A DNA stretch of 13,001 bases from Candidatus Puniceispirillum sp. (lineage in GTDB: Bacteria > Pseudomonadota > Alphaproteobacteria > Puniceispirillales > Puniceispirillaceae). The translations under genes were made by a program, and so were the position numbers. Below are positions 1 to 6,377 of this stretch, in pieces (the first letter of the stretch is position 1; each line of letters begins with the position of its first letter). The notes under the pieces were generated by a model. The model had not been told where the DNA came from. It made no database searches and worked only from the letters and a program-made list of their open reading frames with translations. Location of the stretch: positions 1-13,001 of the forward strand of contig JADHLR010000035.1 of the NCBI GenBank assembly GCA_016780525.1. Reading direction: 5' to 3'.

Positions 1-736
1 GTCAAAATTGATTTGTGGATCCTATGGGACGCTGGCGGTGATCGATGAAGTTACCATCAAAACCCTGCCGCGGCCAGAGACCAGCCTGTCATTGCTGTTT
101 GAAAGTGACGATATGGCCAGTGCGGTGGCGCTGATTGCAGGCATTTTTGCCAGCCCGCATGAACCCGGGGCCGCCGCCATCCTGCCGCAACCGGTGGCGG
201 CTGCAGCTGGTATTGATCTGGCGGCCGATTTTGTTGTGGTGATCCGGTTGGAGGGCATCGCCTTGTCAGTGGATGACCGGGCCGGCCATTTGCGCGGCAT
301 GGGTGGTACAGGCGGCACAGTCGAAACAGTGCCGCAGGCATTAAGCGAAACATTGTGGCGCCGCATTCGAGATGTTGATCTGCTGGCTGATCATGCGGGT
401 GATATATGGAAGCTGTCCTGCCCACCAGCATCTGCACCACAGATCATCGCGGCAATTGAGCCGCATTTTGACATGGCATTTTATGCCGATTGGGCAGGTG
501 GGTTGTTATGGCTTGCCGGGCCGTCCGGTGCGGATTTCGGCACTGCGCTGCGGGCGGCTTTGACGCTGCATGGCGGCGGCCATGCACAGCTTATGTGTGA
601 CCGTGGTAAAAGCAAACAGCTGATCCCGGCATTGCAGCCCCTGCCACCGGCACAGGCCGGCCTGAGCAAGCGTGTAAAGGCGGCATTTGACCCACTTGGC
701 GTGCTGAATTTTGGCCGCATGCATGATGGTATCTAG
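1..736 (+). CDS. glcE: Glycolate oxidase FAD-binding subunit GlcE, 3' part only
   Basis: The gene enters from the left edge. The reading frame is open from base 2 and ends at TAG 734-736, so about 244 C-terminal residues of a protein usually near 350-400 are present. The first visible residues (SKLICGSYGTLAVIDEVTIKTLPRP) match the end of the FAD-binding PCMH-type domain of GlcE, where a GSYG-LGV-EV-K-LPRP pattern is typical. The C-terminus GVLNFGRMHDGI matches the family ending (GVFNPGRM in E. coli). GlcE works with GlcD and GlcF to oxidise glycolate to glyoxylate, passing electrons to the respiratory chain. The N-terminal FAD-binding half and probably glcD lie outside the window. The glcF start is 11 bases after the stop, so the two are surely co-transcribed. 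The first in-frame TTG at 8 is not a real start. Confidence 0.88.
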   Translation, partial: SKLICGSYGTLAVIDEVTIKTLPRPETSLSLLFESDDMASAVALIAGIFASPHEPGAAAILPQPVAAAAGIDLAADFVVVIRLEGIALSVDDRAGHLRGMGGTGGTVETVPQALSETLWRRIRDVDLLADHAGDIWKLSCPPASAPQIIAAIEPHFDMAFYADWAGGLLWLAGPSGADFGTALRAALTLHGGGHAQLMCDRGKSKQLIPALQPLPPAQAGLSKRVKAAFDPLGVLNFGRMHDGI

Positions 737-747
737 GAAGCAACAGG

Positions 748-2049
748 ATGCAGACCCATTTTACCGAAGCCCAGCTTGCTGACCCTCTTATCCGCGAAGG
801 CGACGCCATTCTGCGCAAATGCGTGCATTGCGGTTTTTGTACGGCGACCTGTCCAACCTTTGTGATTACTGGTGACGAGCGCGATAGCCCGCGCGGACGT
901 ATCTGGATGTTGCGCGAGCTGCTTGAAAGTCCGACAACGGTATCGGCCGATACCAGCTATCATATTGACCGGTGTCTTGGCTGTTTGTCCTGTACGACGA
1001 CATGCCCGTCGGGTGTTGATTACGCGCATCTGCTGGATATTGGCCGTGAAAAGCTGCAAGAGCTGGTGCCACGCAAGCCGTCTGACCGACTGATGCGGCG
1101 GATGCTGGCGGCCATTATTCCCCATGCATCGAAATTCCGAAAAGCTATGTGTCTGGCGAAACTCGGCCGGTTGGTGGCATTCGCCATGCCAAAACCGATG
1201 CGGGCAGCGCTGCAAAAATTGCCGCTTCATATCCCGAATCTCGATCCGGTTGGCAGCAGAACACAGCAATTTTCCCCGTCGCCCGCCGCTGGCAAAAAGC
1301 CGGTGCGGCGGGTGATCCTATTGGCTGGATGCGCGCAACGTGCGCTGGATCCGGATATTAATGCCAGCACCATACGGGTGCTGAACCGGCTTGGCGTAGA
1401 GGTGATTGTCCGCAAAGAAGCGCATTGCTGTGGCGCTCTTGCCCATCATGTTGGTGCAACGAAAATGGCAGATGCCACGATACGGGCAGCGATCAAGGCC
1501 TGGCATGAAGAAATCGCCAGCGGGCACATTGATGCGATTATCGCTAATGCGTCTGGTTGCGGCACCATGGTGAAAGATTATGGTCATCTGATGCGGCATG
1601 ATGCTGAAATGGCGCCGCTGGCAGCGGCGATTTCGGCAAAGACCAAAGATATTTGCGAAATTCTGGCAGAGCTTGATCTACAGTCGGTTCTGCGCCCACA
1701 GGCGGTCAGCGGATATGGCACATTGGCGTATCATTCGGCCTGCTCGCTGCAACATGGCCAGAAAATCCATGATCTGCCACTGTCACTGCTGCGGCAGGCT
1801 GGCTTTGATGTGGTGCAGCCGGTAAACGGGCATTTATGCTGTGGATCTGCCGGTGTTTATAATATTTTACAACCGGCGATGGCGGATGAATTGCAGCAGC
1901 GGAAACTGTCCAGCCTGCGTGATACCGGCGCCAGCGCCGTGGCGGCGGGTAATATTGGCTGTATGACGCAACTGCACAGCGATGATCTGCCGGTACGTCA
2001 CACAATCCAGTTCCTTGATTGGGCCAGCGGTGGGCCAAAACCGGTCTAG
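748..2049 (+). CDS. glcF: Glycolate oxidase iron-sulfur subunit GlcF
   Basis: A 433-residue protein; E. coli GlcF is about 407. Two ferredoxin-type [4Fe-4S] motifs are visible near the N-terminus: C25-x2-C28-x2-C31-x3-C35-P and C76-x2-C79-x2-C82-x3-C86-P. Two cysteine-rich CCG domains follow, with CCG at 227-229 and 364-366, plus cysteines at 195, 271, 332 and 405, as in the GlcF/LutA/HdrB type. GlcF carries electrons from the flavin subunits GlcD/GlcE of glycolate dehydrogenase on the cytoplasmic side of the membrane. The ATG at 748 follows AGGAAG (735-740) by 7 bases and lies 11 bases after the glcE stop. The gene converges on the fumarase gene with only 11 bases between stops and no recognisable hairpin terminator there. 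The main alternative is another glycolate/lactate oxidase Fe-S subunit, but the glcE neighbour argues for GlcF. Confidence 0.93.
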   Translation: MQTHFTEAQLADPLIREGDAILRKCVHCGFCTATCPTFVITGDERDSPRGRIWMLRELLESPTTVSADTSYHIDRCLGCLSCTTTCPSGVDYAHLLDIGREKLQELVPRKPSDRLMRRMLAAIIPHASKFRKAMCLAKLGRLVAFAMPKPMRAALQKLPLHIPNLDPVGSRTQQFSPSPAAGKKPVRRVILLAGCAQRALDPDINASTIRVLNRLGVEVIVRKEAHCCGALAHHVGATKMADATIRAAIKAWHEEIASGHIDAIIANASGCGTMVKDYGHLMRHDAEMAPLAAAISAKTKDICEILAELDLQSVLRPQAVSGYGTLAYHSACSLQHGQKIHDLPLSLLRQAGFDVVQPVNGHLCCGSAGVYNILQPAMADELQQRKLSSLRDTGASAVAAGNIGCMTQLHSDDLPVRHTIQFLDWASGGPKPV

Positions 2050-2060
2050 CCTGTTCGCAG

Positions 2061-3674
2061 CTAGCTTAGATCAAAAAAATCATTGCCTTTGTCATCGGTG
2101 ATGATGAAGGCCGGGAAATTTTCAACCTCAATCCGCCAGACCGCTTCCATACCCAATTCGGGATATTCCAGAACCTCTACTTTTTTGATCGATTCAAGCG
2201 CAAGCTTCGCCGCGACACCACCAATCGAGCCAAGATAAAAGCCGCCATGCTGTTTGCAGGATTCGCGCACAACACGCGACCGGTTGCCTTTGGCCAGCAT
2301 CACCATAGAGCCACCTGCAGCCTGAAATGTCGGCACATAGGAATCCATCCGACCAGCGGTGGTCGGGCCAAATGAGCCGGATGCCATTCCATCCGGGGTT
2401 TTTGCCGGGCCGGCATAATAGACCGGGTGATCTTTAAAATAGTCGGGCAATTTACCTTCATCATTCAGCCGTTCGAGAAGTTTCGCATGGGCAATATCGC
2501 GCGCCACGATCAATGGCCCGGTCAGCGCAAGACGGGTTTCGACCGGATGTTGTGACAGGGCCGCCAGAATTTCGGCCATCGGCTTGTTCAGATCAATCGC
2601 AACGGGCTGGTCATCGTCGGCGCTCTCGGCGCCAATATCGGGCAGAAAGCGTGACGGGTCGCGTTCGAGCTTTTCAATAAACAGACCTTCTGGGGTGATT
2701 TTAGCAAACGCCTGACGATCGGCCGAACAGGACACACCGATACCAATCGGGCAGGACGCGCCATGGCGTGGCAAGCGGATCACCCGTACATCATGACAAT
2801 AATATTTGCCGCCAAATTGGGCGCCAATCCCCAGATCCCGGGTGATTTGCAGAATTTCAGCTTCCCATTCAAGATCGCGCCATGCATGGCCAAGGGCATT
2901 GCCGCTTGTGGGCAGCCCGTCAAGCGCCTTGATTGAGGCGGCTTTCACAGTTTTCATCGTCAGTTCGGCCGAAGTGCCACCAATGACAATCGCCAGATGA
3001 TAGGGTGGGCATGCCGATGTGCCGAGTTCCAAAATAGCGGTGCGGACAAATTCACGCATTGATTCAGGGTTCAGCACAGCTTTGGTTTTCTGATGCAAAA
3101 AGGCTTTATTGGCCGAGCCGCCGCCTTTCTGGATAAAGGCAAATTTATATTCAAGCCCCTTGCCGGCATTGATATCGATCTGTGCCGGCAGGTTGGTCGC
3201 TGTATTGCTCTCTTCAAACATGCTGTGCGCCGTCAGCTGTGAAAACCGCAGATTACAGTTTTGATAGGTGTTGTAGATGCCGCGCGACAGCGCCTCGCCA
3301 TCATCACCGTCAACCAATACATGATCACCACGATAACCGGTGACAAGCGCCGTGCCTGTATCCTGACACATTGGTAATTGCCCCTCGGCTGAAATGACCG
3401 CATTTTTCAGCATTTCCATTGCCACAAAGCGATCATTTTTGGTGGCTTCAGGATCGTCCAGAATCTGCGCCAGCTGGGCCAGATGGCTGCTGCGCAACAA
3501 ATGCGAAATATCGGTAAAAGCGCGCTCGGCCAGTTCGGTCAGCCCCTCTGCAGCGACCCGTAGGAATTGCTCATCGCCAATCTCGACAAGTTTGACATGG
3601 TCAGACGACACCAGTTCATATTCGGTGGTATCAGCGGCGAGGGGAAACATGGGGCTATAGGCAAAATCGGCCAT
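2061..3674 (-). CDS. fumA: Class I (iron-sulfur) fumarate hydratase
   Basis: A 537-residue protein of the FumA/FumB type (E. coli 548). It catalyses reversible hydration of fumarate to malate in the TCA cycle, using an oxygen-sensitive [4Fe-4S] cluster in the cytoplasm. The three expected cluster ligands are visible: C103 in PMCQDTGT, C222 in SACPPYH and C316 in GIGVSCSADR. The N-terminal alpha domain (about 10-350) continues into the C-terminal beta domain (about 350-537), with the GPTTAGRMDSY and KGNRS segments typical of single-chain class I enzymes. The ATG at 3674 is preceded by AGGA about 8 bases upstream on the minus strand. It lies 73 bases downstream of sspB on the same strand, so transcription from sspB or ssrA could extend into it. 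The symbol fumA is by family; fumB-like naming is equally possible. Confidence 0.95.
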   Translation of the reverse strand: MADFAYSPMFPLAADTTEYELVSSDHVKLVEIGDEQFLRVAAEGLTELAERAFTDISHLLRSSHLAQLAQILDDPEATKNDRFVAMEMLKNAVISAEGQLPMCQDTGTALVTGYRGDHVLVDGDDGEALSRGIYNTYQNCNLRFSQLTAHSMFEESNTATNLPAQIDINAGKGLEYKFAFIQKGGGSANKAFLHQKTKAVLNPESMREFVRTAILELGTSACPPYHLAIVIGGTSAELTMKTVKAASIKALDGLPTSGNALGHAWRDLEWEAEILQITRDLGIGAQFGGKYYCHDVRVIRLPRHGASCPIGIGVSCSADRQAFAKITPEGLFIEKLERDPSRFLPDIGAESADDDQPVAIDLNKPMAEILAALSQHPVETRLALTGPLIVARDIAHAKLLERLNDEGKLPDYFKDHPVYYAGPAKTPDGMASGSFGPTTAGRMDSYVPTFQAAGGSMVMLAKGNRSRVVRESCKQHGGFYLGSIGGVAAKLALESIKKVEVLEYPELGMEAVWRIEVENFPAFIITDDKGNDFFDLS

Positions 3675-3747
3675 GATGCGATCCTGTGACTGTCATAAAA
3701 GGAAAAGCGGCGTGCAAAGGTAACGGCCACTGCGATGGTTTGGCGGT

Positions 3748-4299
3748 TTACTGTGTTGGTCTTTTGCGGAATGTGTCAAGTGATACAACCTCGGCAGTTT
3801 TATCATCTTTTGGGCTTTTACCGTCGCTGCCAGCATCATCACTCTTGTCATCGCTGGCGTTGCTTTTCAGGTTCGCCGGGCTGATTGATGCATCGGATGC
3901 GGTGCCATCATCCTCATCGTCATTTTCGTCGAGCATGCCAAATTGCAGGCCAAACCCTACCGAGGGGTCATTCAGGCTGGTGACGGCCTGAAACGGGATG
4001 ATCATCGGGCTAGGTTTGCCGCCAAAGAACAAGGTGATGCAGAAATGATCCTCGGCAACCCGCAGATCGGCATATTGATGCTGGATTACAATGGTCATCT
4101 GATCAGGATGTTTCGCGCGCAAACTCTCTTCGATTTCAACACCTTCATAGCCAGTGATAAAGCTGATATAGAAATGTGTCTCACCGGGCAGTCCAATATT
4201 TTCGACGATGCGCAATGATGAGCGAACCACCGACCGCAGGGCATCTTCTACCAATAATTCGTAGTTTAATCCGGTCTGGCTGTCGTCGTCATTGCTCAT
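3748..4299 (-). CDS. sspB: SspB-family ClpXP adaptor for ssrA-tagged proteins
   Basis: A 183-residue protein of the alphaproteobacterial SspB type (formerly DUF1321). SspB binds the ssrA degradation tag and tethers the substrate to the ClpX unfoldase. Residues about 12-122 form the substrate-binding fold: LNYELLVEDALRSVVR, then MTIVIQHQYADL, then CITLFFGGKPSPMIIPFQAVTSLNDPSVGFGLQF. Both the HQY segment and DPSVxFxLQF are strongly conserved. Residues about 125-170 are an acidic, Asp/Ser-rich, probably disordered linker. The C-terminus AEVVSLDTFRKR is the short ClpX-binding peptide conserved in alphaproteobacterial SspB (VVSLDxFRK). The gene begins about 85 bases downstream of the ssrA coding piece on the same strand and is followed by fumarase 73 bases later. 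No strong Shine-Dalgarno is seen; GAGACGG is a weak candidate. Confidence 0.93.
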   Translation of the reverse strand: MSNDDDSQTGLNYELLVEDALRSVVRSSLRIVENIGLPGETHFYISFITGYEGVEIEESLRAKHPDQMTIVIQHQYADLRVAEDHFCITLFFGGKPSPMIIPFQAVTSLNDPSVGFGLQFGMLDENDDEDDGTASDASISPANLKSNASDDKSDDAGSDGKSPKDDKTAEVVSLDTFRKRPTQ

Positions 4300-4389
4300 A
4301 TCTATGCCGTCTCGTGCTTGCGTTGATTTATCAGCGACTATCCATTATTTGCACACCATTGTTTGCACAGAATAACGCGAAGATAAAGC

Positions 4390-4600
4390 GGAACGCTTCT
4401 GTTGCCAGGTGCGCCCCAAACCCCGCCAGACTGAGCTCAATCAATCTGGACTTAAGATCGGTTACTCCCGCTGCCGTTAGGCTGCGATTGCGACCGGAGC
4501 AGTGTTGTCATTTGCAACTACTACATGGCCCGATAACGGCGGGTACCATACCGAGCGAAAATACTGTCTTTACCACATGCGTCGATCCTATTTCGCCCCC
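4390..4600 (-). ncRNA. tmRNA coding (mRNA-like) piece
   Basis: The piece starts at 4600 with the 5' acceptor strand GGGGGCG, then a D-like loop AAATAGGATCGACG. Upstream of the tag is a hairpin combining ATGG/CCAT and CCCG/CGGG helices (about 4546-4522), the expected PK1 position. A TAGTAGTT element then leads into the resume codon GCA at 4515-4513. After the tag stop there is a 9-bp hairpin with one G-U pair (4449-4426). A last 7-bp hairpin, GGGGCGC (4417-4411) with GCGTTCC (4396-4390), has loop ACCTGGCAACAGAA and probably marks the mature 3' end. That 3' end is inferred from structure only. Confidence 0.82.
4477..4515 (-). other. tmRNA degradation-tag reading frame
   Basis: Reading from the resume codon GCA (4515-4513) gives 12 codons, ANDNTAPVAIAA, then TAA at 4479-4477. 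With the non-templated alanine carried by tmRNA, the added tag would be AANDNTAPVAIAA. The AANDN start matches the part of alphaproteobacterial tags bound by SspB (Caulobacter tag: AANDNFAEEFAVAA). The Ala-Ala end matches the ClpX-recognised C-terminus. There is no start codon or ribosome binding site, as expected, since translation enters from a stalled ribosome. Confidence 0.93.
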
Positions 4601-4668
4601 AGTCTTTTAGCCTGATGGGGTATGCAGACATCATTTGCCGCGCAGGCAATTGTCAAATCAGGCTAAAA
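4601..4668 (-). other. tmRNA internal spacer with 12-bp processing stem
   Basis: The 68 nt between the two mature pieces are framed by a perfect inverted repeat: 4605-4616 (TTTTAGCCTGAT on plus) and 4657-4668 (ATCAGGCTAAAA on plus). One arm directly abuts the CCA end at 4669; the other lies 4 nt from the coding-piece 5' end at 4600. In the precursor this stem would sit on top of the acceptor stem, separated by a small internal loop containing ACCA. The 40-nt loop holds a further 5-bp hairpin (4635-4639 with 4645-4649). The spacer is presumably removed during maturation, for example by RNase P at the 5' side and other nucleases at the 3' side; the enzymes are inference. Confidence 0.85.
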
Positions 4669-4742
4669 TGGTGGAGGCGCCGGGTACCGCCCCCGGGTCC
4701 GCTCTGCTTATTCCACAGCACGTTTATCGCCATAGCTGGCAA
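4669..4742 (-). ncRNA. tmRNA acceptor piece
   Basis: This is the aminoacylated half of the split tmRNA. It ends CGCCTCC-A-CCA (4679-4669), with the CCA encoded in the DNA. The T-arm has a 5-bp CCGGG/CCCGG stem and a 7-nt loop GGCGGTA instead of the usual TTCRANN sequence. One base separates the T-stem from GAGCGGA, the probable P2 3' strand, matching the geometry in one-piece tmRNAs. The 5' end is not visible; a small GC-rich hairpin (4748-4735) and the segment CTATGGCGATAAACG lie near it, and the boundary given is a guess within about 10 bases. Confidence 0.85.
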
Positions 4743-4748
4743 GCCAGC

Positions 4749-4782
4749 CTCTTTAATATAGGCGCAATGACGATGCTTTGAA
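4749..4782 (-). promoter_or_regulatory. Candidate ssrA promoter
   Basis: On the minus strand, TATATT (4760-4755) matches five of six bases of a sigma-70 type -10 box. TTCAAA (4782-4777) lies 16 bp upstream and matches four of six -35 bases. The predicted start would be near 4748, just before the acceptor piece, which fits a strongly expressed RNA gene. The three-copy 20-bp repeat begins about 5 bases upstream of the -35 box. Confidence 0.5.
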
Positions 4783-4786
4783 AGAA

Positions 4787-4846
4787 AAGTTTTATCTGGG
4801 AAAGCGAAGTTTTACCGGGGAAATCCAAGTTTTATCTGGCGCAAAG
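4787..4846. repeat. Three tandem motif copies at a 20-bp period
   Basis: Three copies of AAGTTTTAYCKGGS occur at 4787-4800, 4807-4820 and 4827-4840, each exactly 20 bp from the next. The 6-bp segments between them differ (aaagcg, aaatcc, gcaaag). So the 14-bp motif is conserved while the linkers are not, which suggests a bound site more than a fresh duplication. The array sits between ssrA (minus) and thyA (plus), immediately upstream of the predicted ssrA -35 box. No known binding motif was recognised. Confidence 0.8.
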
Positions 4847-4919
4847 ATTAAATGGGCGGTCATGTCGTGATGCCGGAATATCCACTTGCCTGTGCGGCGA
4901 AAGACGTGGCACCTTACCG

Positions 4920-4943
4920 GTGATGCCGTGATGCGGTGATGGT
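4920..4943. repeat. 8-bp tandem repeat upstream of thyA
   Basis: GTGATG recurs at 4920, 4928 and 4936 (GTGATGCC, GTGATGCG, GTGATGGT), with a further copy at 4867. It lies 37-60 bases before the thyA start, in what would be its leader or promoter region. No clear -35/-10 pair for thyA was found in 4841-4979. Function is unknown and it may be simple-sequence drift. Confidence 0.5.
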
Positions 4944-4979
4944 GCGCCGTATCACAGCTGGTCACATTGAGGGTGTTCG

Positions 4980-5774
4980 ATGCAACAATATCTTGATCTT
5001 TTAACGCGTGTTCTGGAAACAGGCGTTGACCGTGACGACCGCACCGGTACCGGCACGCGCGCGGTTTTCGGGCATCAGATGCGGTTTGATCTGGCTGCCG
5101 GCTTTCCACTGCTGACCACCAAAAAACTGCATATCCGCTCGATCATCCATGAATTATTATGGTTTGTCAGTGGCGATACAAATATCCGCTATTTGCAGGA
5201 AAATGGCGTGTCGATCTGGGATGAATGGGCCGACGAGCAGGGTGATTTGGGGCCGGTCTATGGCAAACAATGGCGCCGCTGGAAAGCGCCGGATGGCCGC
5301 GACATCGACCAGCTTTCTGATTTGATCACAATGATTAACAACAATCCTGACTCGCGGCGGCTGATGCTGACTGCGTGGAACCCGGCAGATGTGCCGCATA
5401 TGGCGCTGCCGCCATGTCATTGCTTGTTCCAGTTTCATGTCGCCAACGGGCGCTTGTCATGCCAGCTCTATCAGCGCAGTGCGGATATCTTTTTGGGGGT
5501 GCCGTTTAATATCGCGTCCTATGCGCTTTTGACGCATATGATCGCGCGGATTTGCCGGTTACAGCCGGGTGAATTCGTGCATGTTCTGGGCGATGCGCAT
5601 TTGTATAGCAACCATTTCGATCAGGCGCGCGAACAATTGTCGCGGACGCCGGGTGAATTGCCGCAATTGCTGATCCATCGTACCCCCGACAGCATCGACG
5701 GGTTCCGGTATGATGATTTTGAAATCACCGGCTATCAGGCGCAGCCACATATCGCCGCGCCAATTGCTGTTTAG
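4980..5774 (+). CDS. thyA: Thymidylate synthase ThyA
   Basis: A 264-residue protein, the same length as E. coli ThyA and alignable without gaps from memory. It methylates dUMP to dTMP using 5,10-methylene-tetrahydrofolate, giving dihydrofolate. Visible features: the phosphate-binding arginine region DRTGTGT (21-27), WDEWADE-GDLGPVYGKQWR (80-99), catalytic C146 in MALPPCH, QRSADIFLGVPFNIASYALL (substrate binding), and HLYSNH. The C-terminus APIAV matches the family, where the last residues close over the active site. The ATG at 4980 follows GAGGG (4969-4973) by 6 bases. The folA gene starts 6 bases after the stop, so the enzyme that makes dihydrofolate is coupled to the one that recycles it. 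Confidence 0.98.
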   Translation: MQQYLDLLTRVLETGVDRDDRTGTGTRAVFGHQMRFDLAAGFPLLTTKKLHIRSIIHELLWFVSGDTNIRYLQENGVSIWDEWADEQGDLGPVYGKQWRRWKAPDGRDIDQLSDLITMINNNPDSRRLMLTAWNPADVPHMALPPCHCLFQFHVANGRLSCQLYQRSADIFLGVPFNIASYALLTHMIARICRLQPGEFVHVLGDAHLYSNHFDQAREQLSRTPGELPQLLIHRTPDSIDGFRYDDFEITGYQAQPHIAAPIAV

Positions 5775-5780
5775 GGACAA

Positions 5781-6350
5781 ATGATGACAGTATCTCCGCA
5801 CGAACAGACCGCACCACTCATCATGAGCGCTGTTGTGGCGATGGCGGCCAACCGGGTGATTGGCGATGGTACCGGATTAATCTGGCATTTGCCGGATGAT
5901 CTGAAACGGGTTAAGGCGCTGACCATGGGGTGCCCGCTGATTATGGGCCGCAAAACATGGGACTCGATTGGGCGGCCATTGCCGGGACGGGGCAGTATTG
6001 TGCTGACGCGTGATCAGCACTGGCACGCCGAGGGCGCCATTATTGTGCATGATTTTAACGCGGCACTGGTGGCGGCGAAATCCTGGATCGCTGCGCATAA
6101 CCCGCAATGCCGGAAAATCATTTTATTTGGCGGTGGCGAGATTTACCGCATGGGGCTGGATTACTGCCAGCAGATTGACCTGACCGTCATCGATATCAGC
6201 CCGGATGGTGGGCAAAATGCAGCGTTATTCCCCGCACTTGACGCGACCGAATGGAGCCGGCAAGTCGAGGCGGTGATTGCGCCCGCCGGAGACATCCCCG
6301 GCTATCGCTATGAATGCTGGCAGCGCGCCACCCCGCCGTGCGATTTATAA
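5781..6350 (+). CDS. folA: Dihydrofolate reductase
   Basis: A 189-residue protein with the DHFR fold, which reduces dihydrofolate to tetrahydrofolate with NADPH. Visible motifs: AMAANRVIGDGTGLIWHLPDDLKRVK, with the catalytic acidic residue at D40 (equivalent to E. coli D27); MGRKTWDSIGRPLPGRGSIVLTR, the NADPH and folate site; FGGGEIY; and LTVID, containing the conserved threonine. Start choice: ATG at 5781 or 5784, preceded by AGGGA inside the thyA stop region. A third ATG at 5823 (M15, MSAVVAMAAN) would give the usual short DHFR N-terminus but lacks an obvious ribosome site. The start near 5781 adds about 14 residues before the first strand. It forms an operon with thyA and converges on mrp with 27 bases between them. 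Confidence 0.96.
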   Translation: MMTVSPHEQTAPLIMSAVVAMAANRVIGDGTGLIWHLPDDLKRVKALTMGCPLIMGRKTWDSIGRPLPGRGSIVLTRDQHWHAEGAIIVHDFNAALVAAKSWIAAHNPQCRKIILFGGGEIYRMGLDYCQQIDLTVIDISPDGGQNAALFPALDATEWSRQVEAVIAPAGDIPGYRYECWQRATPPCDL

Positions 6351-6377
6351 ACACCTGCACCGCAAAACCATCTGGCA

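Larger units (their letters stand above)
4386..4748 (-). ncRNA. ssrA: Two-piece, circularly permuted tmRNA precursor (ssrA)
   Basis: Transcribed on the minus strand, this gene gives the RNA that rescues stalled ribosomes and adds a degradation tag. The order is permuted: the 3' (acceptor) half comes first, ending in CCA at 4671-4669; a spacer (4668-4601) follows; then the 5' (coding) half starts at 4600. Evidence: a 7-bp acceptor stem between GGGGGCG (4600-4594) and CGCCTCC (4679-4673), with one G-U pair and discriminator A at 4672; a T-arm with 5-bp stem (4696-4692 with 4684-4680); the family-typical GGATCGACG after the 5' stem strand; a pseudoknot-like hairpin before the tag; and a 12-codon tag frame. 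A candidate P2 helix joins TTCGCTC (4559-4553) and GAGCGGA (4704-4698), with one G-U pair. Both outer ends are approximate: 4748 is from a predicted promoter, and the 3' end is from the last hairpin. Split tmRNAs are established for alphaproteobacteria (Caulobacter). Confidence 0.93.

Noticed and set aside
733..1269. Long minus-strand open frame of 178 codons
   Set aside because: It is antisense to glcF, whose Fe-S cysteine motifs and ribosome site are clear; no family resemblance.
2050..2060. Terminator between glcF and fumarase
   Set aside because: Only 11 bases separate the stops and no convincing stem with T-run is visible.
4176..4610. Plus-strand 144-codon open frame across the sspB start and the gap
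   Set aside because: It runs antisense to sspB and the tmRNA; its residues resemble no family and the overlapping RNA structure explains the sequence.
4787..4846. Possible CRISPR-like array
   Set aside because: The repeats are only 14 bp with 6-bp gaps, far too short for CRISPR repeats and spacers, and no cas genes are nearby.
4792..5109. Minus-strand open frame of 105 codons over the 20-bp repeats and thyA start
   Set aside because: It overlaps thyA on the opposite strand, has no ribosome site or recognisable domain, and crosses the repeat array.
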